Notes: a model not told the origin generated them from the sequence alone. A stretch of DNA of 58,175 nt from JBMYQA01 sp049600855 (GCA_049600855.1 JBMYQA010000003.1:1-58175), one strand, 5' to 3'; numbered from the stretch's first letter, positions 8,188 to 16,852 are shown. Made by a program: numbers and translations.

Positions 8188-8740
8188 CCTTTCTGATATG
8201 GGACAACATCAGATTCAATCTGACAGTGCAGCTGCAGCAGCTGAGGGCTATGGCTTATCGATACATTCATCCAAGGCTTTGCAGGAAGTGATTGGCACGC
8301 TTGAGCGCAATCAGCACATCCATTTTATGAGCAAGGGGGAATGGTCTATGCATGAGCTGTTGACTTATGTGTTGCAGCAAACAGGTCCAGCCAAAGTGTA
8401 CATCACGACCTGGACCATCACAGAGGATCCAGTGAGTAAATTGTTTTTGCTCAAGCAAGAAGGCATTATCCAGGAATTACATTGTGTGCTGGACTATCGC
8501 ATCAAAGACCGTAAACCCAAGCCCTTTCAGTTTTTGGAGCAGACAGCAGATCGAATTTTACTCACTAAATGTCATGCAAAAGTTACGGTCATTGAAAATG
8601 AACATTGGCATGTTGCTATCATTGGTTCAGCCAATTTTTCGAAAAATCCACGGATAGAAGCAGGCATCATTTGTACTGAAAAAAATATCTCCCAATTCCA
8701 CCAATCGTGGATAGAAGCCCAATTTCATGAAGCTCAGTAA
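8174..8740 (+). CDS. PLD-superfamily protein (single HKD-like motif)
   Basis: A 188-residue protein with an N-terminal part that senses or clusters ligands in many PLD nucleases (AKVYITTWTITED) and a C-terminal HxK motif (CHAKVTVIE, about residues 135-143) followed by GSANFSKNPRIEAG (about 156-169). This pair matches the H-x-K plus GSxN signature of the phospholipase D superfamily, which includes Nuc-type endonucleases that work as dimers of single motifs. The usual Asp after HxK is not obvious. It overlaps both neighbours in a head/packaging operon. Possible roles are DNA processing during packaging or attack on host or competitor DNA. Confidence 0.65.
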   Translation: MSLFDLSDMGQHQIQSDSAAAAAEGYGLSIHSSKALQEVIGTLERNQHIHFMSKGEWSMHELLTYVLQQTGPAKVYITTWTITEDPVSKLFLLKQEGIIQELHCVLDYRIKDRKPKPFQFLEQTADRILLTKCHAKVTVIENEHWHVAIIGSANFSKNPRIEAGIICTEKNISQFHQSWIEAQFHEAQ

Positions 8741-9005
8741 GGAACAATACAAGGAACTCGAACAATTTGCTGGCGTGTTTTTTAGCATCCAAGAAATCGC
8801 TACGGTGATGGAATTGGATGGGGAAGCCTTGAAACATGCTTATGAAGACCCAAGCTCTGACATCCACCAAACCATTCAGCGTGGCCGACTCAAACAAGAG
8901 GCAGAATTGCGTAAAATCATCTTCAATTTAGCCAAAGGCGGCAGCTCTCCCGCCCAAAACCTCGCCCTTAAAATCATCCAAGAGGCAAAAATAGATGCGT
9001 TTTGA
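8727..9005 (+). CDS. Small terminase-like HTH protein
   Basis: A 92-residue helical protein. Residues 8-45 resemble a helix-turn-helix (FFSIQEIATVMELDGEAL), and the second half (IQRGRLKQEAELRKIIFNLA followed by GSSPAQNLALKII) resembles the oligomerisation part of small terminase or terminase-like HTH proteins that recognise phage DNA for packaging. The large terminase lies 2.8 kb downstream, separated by cargo genes, so the original packaging cluster may have been split by insertion at 9.0-10.6 kb. A terminator follows the stop. Confidence is moderate because the motif is short. Confidence 0.5.
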   Translation: MKLSKEQYKELEQFAGVFFSIQEIATVMELDGEALKHAYEDPSSDIHQTIQRGRLKQEAELRKIIFNLAKGGSSPAQNLALKIIQEAKIDAF

Positions 9006-9042
9006 CTTGATTTTCTTTTCATATATTCCCACTTTTAGGAAG

Positions 9043-9078
9043 CCCAACATTCAATATGAGTTATGTTGGGTAATTTTT
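9043..9078 (+). terminator. Rho-independent terminator of the head operon
   Basis: CCCAACAT (9043-9050) pairs with ATGTTGGG (9063-9070) around a 12-base loop and is followed by TAATTTTTAT. It ends the 3987-9005 transcription unit just before the cargo genes. Confidence 0.7.
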
Positions 9079-9140
9079 ATCTAAGGCATATTGAGTGTTG
9101 GTAACATGTAAGAAGAACGTAACTAAAAACACCTACCAAC

Positions 9141-9299
9141 ATGAAAACGCTTTTAATTCAAGAGTATCAAATTTTACAATCCGCTTCCTGTATCGAACTT
9201 CAAGGCTTAGTGAACCAGAAACTCAAAGAGGGTTGGCAACCTTGGGGAGTCTTGTTTTTTAATGATATGATGTATGTGCAGGTGGTGGTGAGGATGTAA
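9141..9299 (+). CDS. DUF1737-like small protein
   Basis: A 52-residue frame (start MKTLLIQEYQILQ, later EGWQPWGVLFFND and YVQVVVRM). The pattern of an opening YQIL strand, a helix with LQGLVNQKLKEGW, then Gly-rich strands fits the DUF1737 family of tiny proteins, usually 50-70 residues, of unknown function that are common on phages and plasmids. It lies after a terminator and 28 bases before the secreted TPR gene, so it probably belongs to the cargo unit rather than the head operon. Confidence 0.6.
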   Translation: MKTLLIQEYQILQSASCIELQGLVNQKLKEGWQPWGVLFFNDMMYVQVVVRM

Positions 9300-9327
9300 C
9301 TAAATATTAAATAAACTATTTTCAAAT

Positions 9328-10614
9328 ATGAAGCGCTACCTAATTTTGATCTTACTCCTTGTAAGCTTTTCTACCTATGCCCAACAATACAAGAAGTCTT
9401 ATAAATCTATTCAACTATTAGAACCTCAAACTTTTTATTTGAATAGTGGAACAAGAATTGGAGGGAAAACTCGGATTAGCTTAAAGGTCGATTTACCTAA
9501 GAACACAATAAAATGGTATTACGCATTTAGTACTGTAAAAAGGGATAGAGATAATAATGAAAAAAAGATAACAGCTAAATCCACTATAAACTTAACAAAT
9601 CAAGTGGGTAAGGCGCTGACTTCACTTGTTGGTAATGCAAATATTTCAACCTTAATTGCTCAATCAGCATTTAAACTGGTTGCTCCTACAGGAGCAAGGG
9701 TATGCGATATTTATTTAGCAGATTACAACGGAAGCCAAAGCTTCAAAGAAAGAGATGCTTTAGGATTTTATAAATACACTAAACCAGCAAATTATCCAGA
9801 AGGTACGAGAGAAAACTATCGTGAAGGTGTAGTTCCCATTGATGACTTGAAAAGAGGAAGTGCTTATCTCTGTTTCCGCAATCCAAGTCCAACTGAAGGT
9901 ATAATAATAATGGTTGAAGCAACTGCAATAGTGGAAACAATCGTGTATGAAGATGTATGGTCACAAGACAATATTGATAAATTTTATAACTCTTGTAAAT
10001 CATCATTTACCATCAATGATCCTGCTGTGAAAGATATCTGTGAATGCTATCAAGATAAGTTTCTTTCAAATTATAAGCCTTCAGCATATTCAAAAATGGC
10101 AACGACTGAATCACAATCTATCTCAAGTAAGTATCTTAATGATTGTTTTAAAGAAACAGGGAATGAAAACTTAAAAGAAAAACGAGAATCTGCATCAAAA
10201 ATTATAGAAGAAATCAATGCTTTAACTGTTCTCAATGATTATTCTAAGTTGTCTAATAAATATAAAGAATTAGTTGCTTTAGGGTATGATGATGTCAATA
10301 CATGCAATTCTGCGGGATGGTATTTTATGCTGAATAAAGACTTTACACAGGCTTTGGAGTATTATAAAAAAGGCTTGATGAAAGAGCCTAATAATTTATA
10401 CCTTCTAGGTAATATTGCACATTTACACATTATTGAGGGAAGATATAAAGCTGCAGAAAAGATTTATTTGGAGAATAGAAAAGAGCGGTTAGATAATAGA
10501 ATGAAATGGAAAGATATGGTCAAAGAGGATTTTGAGTTATTTGAAGATATTGGATTAGGTAAAAGTTCAGATTTAGATAGAATAAGAGCCTTACTCAAAA
10601 TCAAAAAAAAATAG
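9328..10614 (+). CDS. Secreted TPR-containing cargo protein
   Basis: A 428-residue protein with a clear signal peptide (hydrophobic LILILLLVSFSTYAQ, probable cleavage after Ala-Gln). Residues 30-200 are beta-rich, about 210-280 hold paired cysteines (CKSSF, DICECY, CFKETG), and residues 290-400 contain TPR-like helices (NSAGWYFMLNKDFTQALEYY, LGNIAHLHIIEGRYKAAEKI). It is AT-rich compared with the flanking phage genes and has no structural-gene features, so it looks like a lysogenic-conversion cargo gene acting in the periplasm or outside the host. Exact function is unknown. Confidence 0.65.
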   Translation: MKRYLILILLLVSFSTYAQQYKKSYKSIQLLEPQTFYLNSGTRIGGKTRISLKVDLPKNTIKWYYAFSTVKRDRDNNEKKITAKSTINLTNQVGKALTSLVGNANISTLIAQSAFKLVAPTGARVCDIYLADYNGSQSFKERDALGFYKYTKPANYPEGTRENYREGVVPIDDLKRGSAYLCFRNPSPTEGIIIMVEATAIVETIVYEDVWSQDNIDKFYNSCKSSFTINDPAVKDICECYQDKFLSNYKPSAYSKMATTESQSISSKYLNDCFKETGNENLKEKRESASKIIEEINALTVLNDYSKLSNKYKELVALGYDDVNTCNSAGWYFMLNKDFTQALEYYKKGLMKEPNNLYLLGNIAHLHIIEGRYKAAEKIYLENRKERLDNRMKWKDMVKEDFELFEDIGLGKSSDLDRIRALLKIKKK

Positions 10615-10620
10615 CATATT

Positions 10621-10628
10621 GTCCTACC
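10621..10628 (+). promoter_or_regulatory. Late-leader motif GTCCTACC, copy 3
   Basis: Begins seven bases after the cargo stop and 57 bases before the packaging operon ATG. The downstream leader holds an ACTAAAATTGC / GCAATTTTAGT inverted repeat just before the ATG, a possible translational control hairpin. Confidence 0.45.
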
Positions 10629-10677
10629 TCCCCACCCAAATCCATACTAAAATTGCCAACACCACAGCAATTTTAGT

Positions 10678-11298
10678 ATGGCTAAACTCACAGAAAACGA
10701 CCAACTCATTGCCTACCTTTTGGGGAATATCCCAGTAAATAAGCTCAGCAAAAACCTGCAGCTGAAGCTCGATCGTTTGTATGCCTGTGATAACCTCATT
10801 CGGCAGTATGGCTCACGACCCAGGGTGATCCGCATGATGGTGACGCGTTTTACGGATGAGTACAAGCAAATTAACAAAACCTATAGCAGACGAACCGCTG
10901 AGAGCGATTACAGTGCCACCCAACAGATTTTTGGTACCCTTTGCAAGCACGATATCAATTACCATGTCGATATTTTGTTGGAGCGGATTTCCGAGACCAG
11001 GCATTTAGCCAAGATCACCCAAAATGCCACAGCCTTGGCTCGATGCGATGCCAACTACCAGAAAGCTATCCAAGAGTTTATGGGCGATAAAGATGTGCCC
11101 GACTATGAGCAAATCCAGATTCCAGACCAGGTGTTTATTCCCGACCCCAAATTGCTGGAGAGTTATACACGACTGCCATCTGATGAAGAGCTGATGAAGC
11201 AAATTCAATTACTGGAGGCCAAGCCCAAAAACAAGATGCCTCAGCTGAAAACTGAGCACATCGAACTAGCCAAAATTGTGGAGGAATATGAAAAGTAA
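10678..11298 (+). CDS. Packaging-operon protein, possible small terminase partner
   Basis: A 206-residue, mainly helical and basic protein. Features include RPRVIRMMVTRFTDEYKQIN at about residue 45 and a Pro-rich C-terminal region (IQIPDQVFIPDPKLL) before a charged helix. It is first in an operon with a P-loop kinase and the large terminase, joined by overlaps, so a DNA-recognition role in packaging is plausible. Similar proteins often precede terminases in Bacteroidota phages, but I cannot name the family. Together with the 8727 gene it is one of two candidates for the small terminase. Confidence 0.6.
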   Translation: MAKLTENDQLIAYLLGNIPVNKLSKNLQLKLDRLYACDNLIRQYGSRPRVIRMMVTRFTDEYKQINKTYSRRTAESDYSATQQIFGTLCKHDINYHVDILLERISETRHLAKITQNATALARCDANYQKAIQEFMGDKDVPDYEQIQIPDQVFIPDPKLLESYTRLPSDEELMKQIQLLEAKPKNKMPQLKTEHIELAKIVEEYEK

Positions 11299-11764
11299 AT
11301 TAGTGATCATCATTGCGGGGAATATTGCTTCTGGTAAGAGTTCTTTGGCAAAAGTATTAGCTCAGAAGCTAGCAGGTTTTACCATCCTCAGCATGGATGC
11401 CGAACGCTGGGCATCCAGTGGTGAAGGTTTAGCTAGGGAACAAGCAGCTGGGCATGCTTTGCTACAAAAGTTGCTACAGCATGAGCGCATTATTTATGAA
11501 ACGACTGCCTTTGGCAAAAACTACCAAGTAGCCATGCGCTTACTCGCCAAAGAAAAAGCGAAACTGGTCCAACTCAAGCTCCACTGTCATCCTGATGAAT
11601 GTTTAAGGAGATATCGAGAACGCGGCTATCATCCACCCATGCCCTTTCAGTTTGAAATTGAGGATTCACTTTGGAAGATTCATGCCAACCTACAGCGCGT
11701 ACCAGGAATAACCTTGGATAGTCAACAGCATTCACCCGAAGCATTAGCCACACAAATTCTATGA
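11288..11764 (+). CDS. P-loop kinase-like protein (AAA_33/zeta-like)
   Basis: A 158-residue protein starting at the ATG at 11288, inside the end of the upstream gene. It opens with a Walker A loop (IIIAGNIASGKSSL, about residues 5-18), then DAERW as a possible substrate-binding Asp, IIYETTAFGK, and a C-terminal RRYRERGYHPP lid-like Arg cluster. This layout matches small nucleotide or polynucleotide kinases of the AAA_33/zeta-toxin-like group that phosphorylate nucleotides, RNA ends or sugars. Its TGA overlaps the ATG of the large terminase, so it is translationally coupled to packaging. Its substrate is unknown. Confidence 0.7.
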   Translation: MKSKLVIIIAGNIASGKSSLAKVLAQKLAGFTILSMDAERWASSGEGLAREQAAGHALLQKLLQHERIIYETTAFGKNYQVAMRLLAKEKAKLVQLKLHCHPDECLRRYRERGYHPPMPFQFEIEDSLWKIHANLQRVPGITLDSQQHSPEALATQIL

Positions 11765-13404
11765 GCGAAAAACAAATCTACCACAACCGCCCGCAAGTGC
11801 AGCTGCAGCTGGTCGATACGCAAATTATGTATGCGCGCTGGGGACGGGCAACGGGCAAAACACAGGCAGGAGCTTGGTGGGTATCTAATCGGATGAACCA
11901 CATGGCGCGTGCTGGAGGAACCATTGTTGGCTCTACCTATACGCACCTACTCACCAAACTCGCACCAGGCATTATCCGTGCTTGGGAGGCTTTGGGTTTT
12001 AAGAAGGATATCCACTTTTGGTACAACCGCTTTCCGCCCAAGAAATACCGAATCCCCAATGGCTATCAGCCTTTAATGTCGCCTAAGTATTCGATCTTTT
12101 GGTACAATGGCAGCTATTGCCAATTTCTCTCAGCAGAGCGTGGCCTCAGCAATGCCCTCTCCGCGGACTTCCACTATTTTGATGAAGCACGATTTCTGCC
12201 TTACGATAAGATTCGAGAGATCACCCTAACTGCACGCGGAAACTTCCATCACTTTGGCGGCCATTACCGCCATGGCTCCATGCTATTCACCACCGATGCT
12301 CCACGCTCAGCCAAGAGCCAGTGGATTAACGAGAAGGAAAGTGAAATGGATGCAGAATTGATCCAGCTGATCGAGCAGGTGGCAGTGCGAATGAATTTGC
12401 TCAAGCTGGAGTATCAAAAGGCAGGTAAAACCAAGCAAAAGCAAATCCTCAAGCAGGTGAAGTATTACGAAAAGTGGTTGGACAAAGCTCGACAACAAAC
12501 GGTATTCTTCAGCAGAGCCAAGACCACCGAAAACATCTACGCCATTGGTCCACAAGCCATTTGGAATTTTAAGAAAATTCTTTCGCCCACTGATTACCTG
12601 ATTTCCGTATTGAATGAAGATGGCAATGCCCTGCCCAATTCTTTTTATCCCTTGCTGAATGAGGAAATTCATGGTTTTCATTCAGAGAACACAGGCTATA
12701 TTGAAAACTTGAATATCGAATTGGGGGAAGTAGAAAAAGATTGCCTGTGGAAATCACCCAAGCACTACAGTCGTGAAGACGAGCTGGATATTGCTTTGGA
12801 TTACAATAATGCTATCAACAGTTTGGTAGTAGGTCAAGGTGATGTATTGACGTATCGATTGCTCAATTCCTTCTTTGTATTGGGCGAGCACAAAGAATAC
12901 TTGCGCGATGTGGTGAAGAAATTCTGTCATTTCTATCGCCACCACAAGAATCGCATCATTAACTATTATTTCGATCAGACCGCAATCCCCAAGGATCCTA
13001 CGGGGCGGGTAATCTATAAAGATGAAGTGATTGGCATTCTCCGAAAGCACAACTTCCGAGTAAAAGAACACCGCATCTGGCAAGCCTCCAGTCATGACGA
13101 TCGTTTCTACTTCTGGCTCCGCCTCCTTTCGAACCGAGATCCAAGGCTCCCCCAATTCTTCTTCGATATCGATGACTGCGAACAATGGCGCATATCAGCC
13201 GAAGGAGCAGGAGTCAAACAAGTCGAAAAGGGCTTCAAGAAGGACAAGAGCACGGAAACGAAAAAGGACAAAGAAGGTAATCTCATAATCCGACCAGAAG
13301 ACTCCACCCACCTCAGCGAAGCGGCAGATACTTTACTCGATGGCAAATTCGGCCATTGCTTGGTGGATGGAGATGATAGTTTTGTGGGGGAGAGTTATAT
13401 GTAA
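11761..13404 (+). CDS. terL: Phage terminase large subunit
   Basis: A 547-residue packaging motor. The N-terminal ATPase has a Walker A variant GRATGKT (residues 28-34) and Walker B YFDEA with Asp141-Glu142. The C-terminal nuclease region has acidic strands (LDIALDYNNAINS near residue 345, IINYYFDQTA near 400) typical of the RNase H-like domain that cuts concatemers. It drives DNA through the portal encoded at 19.1 kb. Length matches the family. It overlaps the kinase gene by four bases and ends an operon, with a cargo block following on the other strand. High confidence. Confidence 0.9.
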   Translation: MSEKQIYHNRPQVQLQLVDTQIMYARWGRATGKTQAGAWWVSNRMNHMARAGGTIVGSTYTHLLTKLAPGIIRAWEALGFKKDIHFWYNRFPPKKYRIPNGYQPLMSPKYSIFWYNGSYCQFLSAERGLSNALSADFHYFDEARFLPYDKIREITLTARGNFHHFGGHYRHGSMLFTTDAPRSAKSQWINEKESEMDAELIQLIEQVAVRMNLLKLEYQKAGKTKQKQILKQVKYYEKWLDKARQQTVFFSRAKTTENIYAIGPQAIWNFKKILSPTDYLISVLNEDGNALPNSFYPLLNEEIHGFHSENTGYIENLNIELGEVEKDCLWKSPKHYSREDELDIALDYNNAINSLVVGQGDVLTYRLLNSFFVLGEHKEYLRDVVKKFCHFYRHHKNRIINYYFDQTAIPKDPTGRVIYKDEVIGILRKHNFRVKEHRIWQASSHDDRFYFWLRLLSNRDPRLPQFFFDIDDCEQWRISAEGAGVKQVEKGFKKDKSTETKKDKEGNLIIRPEDSTHLSEAADTLLDGKFGHCLVDGDDSFVGESYM

Positions 13405-13434
13405 AAAACACCCTAACAACTCAAATGACTAGGG
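13404..13434 (-). terminator. Terminator for the minus-strand cargo genes
   Basis: On the minus strand CCCTA (from 13434) and TAGGG (to 13411) form a short stem, followed by TGTTTTTTAC. It lies between the converging terminase and cargo genes. Confidence 0.5.
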
Positions 13435-13441
13435 CATTACT

Positions 13442-14077
13442 TTATTCTTCATCTAACTTTATATTCCACTTTTTTTCTCCTTTTATATTAATAAAACATC
13501 TAAAGATAATTGGGTGTAATTTTTTGTCTTTTTCATTAATTAATAGGCCATACCCTTCTAGAATTCGATTCATAAACAATCGAGGTTCAGGGTGTAATGG
13601 ATGTTTTTTAAATGGGTTGTGGTTTATTGTCAATAATACTCTATCCAGCTTCTCTGGATATAACCCACCACCAGTTTTAGTAAGATTACTTTTCTCAAAT
13701 TTGGTGTCCCAAACACTTTTATCAAAGTCTATTGCACCACTTGTTTGAAAAAAATGATTTAAGCTAATTCTAAGTTTGGGATAACTTGTTGGCATTTCAA
13801 TTAGTAATTCTTTTGTCTCTAAATCGATCTCACAAAGACATCTTTTAAGACTAGTTGCCCACATTCCATCAAACACTTGTAAATTGGCCACAGAATATTT
13901 ATTTGCATCTTTTAATAAGTGTATTATTTGCCTTTTAGATGCGCTAGTTTGGCCTTCTTTATATACATAATTAGCATATACAAAGTTTGAATCTACTTGA
14001 ACCTCACTAGATTTTGACTGAGCAAATAAACTAAGAGGTGTGATTAAAAGTAAGATTATAAGTTGGTAAGTTTTCAT
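13442..14077 (-). CDS. Secreted protein of unknown function (cargo)
   Basis: A 211-residue protein with an N-terminal signal peptide (hydrophobic LIILLLITPLSLFAQS, probable cleavage after Ala-Gln). The mature part is mixed alpha/beta with a basic C-terminus (LHPIIFRCFINIKG) and no recognised domain. It lies nine bases after the lipoprotein gene at 14087-15781, so both probably form one leftward unit. The strand is opposite to the phage late genes on both sides, marking it as cargo between terminase and portal. It may act with the metalloprotease-like partner in the periplasm. Confidence 0.65.
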   Translation of the reverse strand: MKTYQLIILLLITPLSLFAQSKSSEVQVDSNFVYANYVYKEGQTSASKRQIIHLLKDANKYSVANLQVFDGMWATSLKRCLCEIDLETKELLIEMPTSYPKLRISLNHFFQTSGAIDFDKSVWDTKFEKSNLTKTGGGLYPEKLDRVLLTINHNPFKKHPLHPEPRLFMNRILEGYGLLINEKDKKLHPIIFRCFINIKGEKKWNIKLDEE

Positions 14078-14086
14078 GATAGTATT

Positions 14087-15781
14087 TTATTTATCACAAG
14101 GACCATCTTGAAAAAGAGAAGATCGGCTTGAATTACTTAAATATAATCGCTCTCTATAGAACATTAATTGATCTAAAGTAACTAATTCTCCAGGCTCAAG
14201 AATAAAACTATCTCCTATAAAGTCGAAACCATTGTCATCATCTTCATCATGTAAATCTATTAGAGTTTGTATCAAGCCACCCCAAGATAGTGCTTCAATT
14301 TCCGAGTTATATTTATCCGGATCTTCACCTGTAAACTCAAATAACCCAGTTTTAATAACCCCTCTATAACGCTCAATCATAATAGCATGTTGTCCAAAAG
14401 GAGTAAATGGACTTTCTTGTTCATCAAGCGCATAATCAGAGAATAAGGTAAGTAAATCCCAAAAACCTGTATTCAAAATGTCCACTGGATCGTTTAACTC
14501 CTCTAATGCTCTCATAATTTCAGCATGAATGACTTCATGTAAAATTACAGCTGCCACTACTTTAGGCTCACTTTTAAGCATGTTGCTATTGATTGTAATT
14601 GTAGCTACTCCATTATCTAAAGTTGTAACACCATAAGCAGATAATTCATCATTATTATTATCAATATCACCAACTTGAAACTTTAGCTTTAATGCATCAC
14701 TATTATTAAATCCTTTTAGGAGTTTATGTAAAGTATGATTCTCCATAAGCTTATCATAAACCTCCTTTGCACAAGGATTATTTTCAAATGTGCTATCCAG
14801 TTCTACATTATTAGTCGCCCACATAATAGCTTCTAAGTTTTCAGGTAATTGAATCACAGGCTCCACTACATCTACACAATTTCCATTTGCATCTAATACG
14901 CAGGGGGCGGGTTCTTCCCCTCCATTACCAGGGCCGCTTCCATTGCCCGAACCATCAGTCCCTCCAGTTGGTGTGCCACCATCACTAGGTGTACCTCCGC
15001 CAGTACCAGTACTGCCATCAGTTGGATTTCCTCCTGTACTTCCTCCAGTACTCGAACCTGTTCCACTACCGCCTCCGCCACTCGAATCACCCGCATCTAT
15101 CGTGTCAACAGGAGGCATCGTCGGATTTTCCCATGATTCTCCATCTTCGCATTCATCCAAATTAATCAGTAGGAGTTCATTGTCCTGATCATAAGTTACA
15201 CAAGGTACCCCTACAGCCGTTACCCTTCCATTTGCTAACGCTCCGATAGTTTCACTCATTGCCACAGCACCATTCCAGTGAAGCAATTGAAGTTCTCCTT
15301 CAAATGGCGCTGATTCATCGGCATTCAACAGCCATTCATGACTAGGCACAAAACGTAAGCGAAATACTTTTAAAACATTTCCTAAGTCTTGGATGATCAG
15401 GTTGGTGGTGCTGTAGTCAGTATTTGCTTCCGCAATAGGAAAGGCATAATGCACGATTCCTGTCAAGTTATTCACGGTCACTTTGGCGGTTTCCCAATCT
15501 AAGTCAGCAAGGTTTAGCGTTGAAGTCCTTCGATTTGCATGCGTTGCTTGAAATCGTTCTACAAGGTGGTTTGCTCGTGCAAGTTGAGCACTCTCAGACA
15601 ATCGCTCAACCACATAAAATGGTAATGCAGCAGCAGGTTGAGGTTCAATCAGTTCTTGTTCCTGACAAGCCCAAAGTAGCAAGGTAAAAGAAAATAGATA
15701 CCGTAATCTGTTGAGTCTGAATAGGTATGTGATGGGCTGCAGTGCATTTAAAATGACTGCGCCTAAATTCATCGCTTTCAT
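14087..15781 (-). CDS. Lipoprotein with Gly-rich linker and HExxH metalloprotease-like domain
   Basis: A 564-residue protein. An N-terminal membrane/lipobox-like stretch (LFSFTLLLWACQEQ, Cys at about residue 39) suggests an envelope lipoprotein. Residues 50-215 form a beta-rich domain. Residues about 230-290 are a low-complexity Gly/Ser/Thr linker. The C-terminal domain (about 310-560) carries ILHEVIHAEIMRA, an HExxH zinc-binding motif, as in gluzincin-like peptidases, with acidic calcium-loop-like stretches (EDDDNGFDF). It probably hydrolyses peptide bonds outside the cytoplasm, though activity is not proven. It is divergent to the 16.2 kb module and resembles host-type surface proteins, so it is likely cargo. 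Confidence 0.6.
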   Translation of the reverse strand: MKAMNLGAVILNALQPITYLFRLNRLRYLFSFTLLLWACQEQELIEPQPAAALPFYVVERLSESAQLARANHLVERFQATHANRRTSTLNLADLDWETAKVTVNNLTGIVHYAFPIAEANTDYSTTNLIIQDLGNVLKVFRLRFVPSHEWLLNADESAPFEGELQLLHWNGAVAMSETIGALANGRVTAVGVPCVTYDQDNELLLINLDECEDGESWENPTMPPVDTIDAGDSSGGGGSGTGSSTGGSTGGNPTDGSTGTGGGTPSDGGTPTGGTDGSGNGSGPGNGGEEPAPCVLDANGNCVDVVEPVIQLPENLEAIMWATNNVELDSTFENNPCAKEVYDKLMENHTLHKLLKGFNNSDALKLKFQVGDIDNNNDELSAYGVTTLDNGVATITINSNMLKSEPKVVAAVILHEVIHAEIMRALEELNDPVDILNTGFWDLLTLFSDYALDEQESPFTPFGQHAIMIERYRGVIKTGLFEFTGEDPDKYNSEIEALSWGGLIQTLIDLHDEDDDNGFDFIGDSFILEPGELVTLDQLMFYRERLYLSNSSRSSLFQDGPCDK

Positions 15782-16281
15782 CGTTGTTTGAATGTTGAGT
15801 TAAAAATCGTTACCCATCAAAAGGATGGTTGGTGCTTTGGGATTTCCCTAGTTAATCGCACTAAGTTAATTTTTTGCTGTATTGAAATGGCACTTCATCT
15901 GAACTTTTTCAAAACGTGGGTTCACTTCCAAAATTCCTACCGAACATCGCCAACGTGGGGGCACCTTGCGTGCCAGTCCCCTCTCCGTTAGCCCCTGCCT
16001 GCCCCTAAAAATCACATTTCCCCCGAGATGAAAAAAGGCAATTGCTTTTCAGGATCAGGGCGTGTCGTCATGCAACCCTGCAAAAACAGCGTTAATTTAA
16101 TTTTCAATAAAATGTAACTTGCTGTTTTTCAGTGTTTTATAGTTTGTTTTTTCTGCAATTTCTTGCGTAATCACTGTTGTAAAACATTGATTTTCAGCGC
16201 AATATTTTGTATCTTTATAGTATATAAAGAATTGATAACCAGTTCTTTACTCTCATTTTTACAACCCTAAATTTTATTGTT
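15782..16281. other. Intergenic region between cargo units
   Basis: About 500 bases without a convincing gene. It holds the upstream region of the leftward lipoprotein, a GC-rich patch (15945-16010) and, near the right end, a Bacteroidota promoter for the coiled-coil gene. A 67-codon plus frame at 15788-15991 has no coding character. Confidence 0.5.
16187..16217 (+). promoter_or_regulatory. Bacteroidota-type promoter for the SymE/ArdC-N module
   Basis: TTG at 16187-16189 and TATCTTTA at 16210-16217 (7 of 8 to TAnnTTTG) are separated by 20 bases, within the usual range. The first ATG is 65 bases downstream at 16282. Confidence 0.5.
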
Positions 16282-16809
16282 ATGAGTACCGTCAAAAAGA
16301 CGAAAAGCACCGAAAAAGGTGTGAATGGCACCGCTTTGTCTGTAGTTAAGGGCAAAGAAGAGGAAAATGCCCCTGTGCAAGATGAATTGCAAAAACGCCT
16401 TGAGGAATTGGAGGCCGAAAACAAGAAGCTAACGAATTCAGTAAGTACGGTTCGCAAGTCTAAGCAAGCTAAAGAAGCTGAGCTAAAAAAGGAGCGAGCC
16501 GAGCGGGAACGCATTGAAAAGGAATTGAATAAGCGCAAGCCCGCTAAATTGGTGGATGTGCTCATTAAGGCACAGGCTTTAACGGCCATGTCTGAACGCC
16601 TCACGCATTTGCAGGAGAAAAAGAAGGAGTTAAGCGCTTTTTCATTCGCCAGCACCAAACTAGGGGAGGCGTTAACCCTGAAAGATTCGAGCGGCAAGCA
16701 GTTTACCACCAGCAACCCCGAAGCACTAAAGTTCATTCATGAGGGATTGCAAAAGTTAATACAGGGTAAAATTACCGAAGTGGAAATGCAATTGCTAGGA
16801 ATGGCCTAG
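16282..16809 (+). CDS. Coiled-coil protein of mobile-element type
   Basis: A 175-residue protein with a lysine-rich N-terminus and an extended coiled coil (about residues 35-90, LEELEAENKKL and ERAERERIEKEL), followed by a small globular C-terminal part (FASTKLGEALTLKDSSG). Proteins of this style occur on Bacteroidota conjugative and plasmid elements next to SymE and ArdC-like genes, but their function is not known to me. It is the first gene of a three-gene plus-strand unit driven by the promoter just upstream. It is a likely import into the prophage rather than a virion gene. Confidence 0.55.
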   Translation: MSTVKKTKSTEKGVNGTALSVVKGKEEENAPVQDELQKRLEELEAENKKLTNSVSTVRKSKQAKEAELKKERAERERIEKELNKRKPAKLVDVLIKAQALTAMSERLTHLQEKKKELSAFSFASTKLGEALTLKDSSGKQFTTSNPEALKFIHEGLQKLIQGKITEVEMQLLGMA

Positions 16810-16852
16810 ACTGAGGCATTGAAAACAGTCAACACCTAGAATTCATGTAAAA

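Noticed and set aside
14943..15188. Proline-rich plus-strand frame
   Set aside because: It is the complement of the Gly/Ser-rich linker of the lipoprotein gene, so it is a shadow of biased sequence.
15788..15991. Small plus-strand gene after the lipoprotein start
   Set aside because: No leader, no conserved motif and it overlaps the promoter side of the lipoprotein gene.
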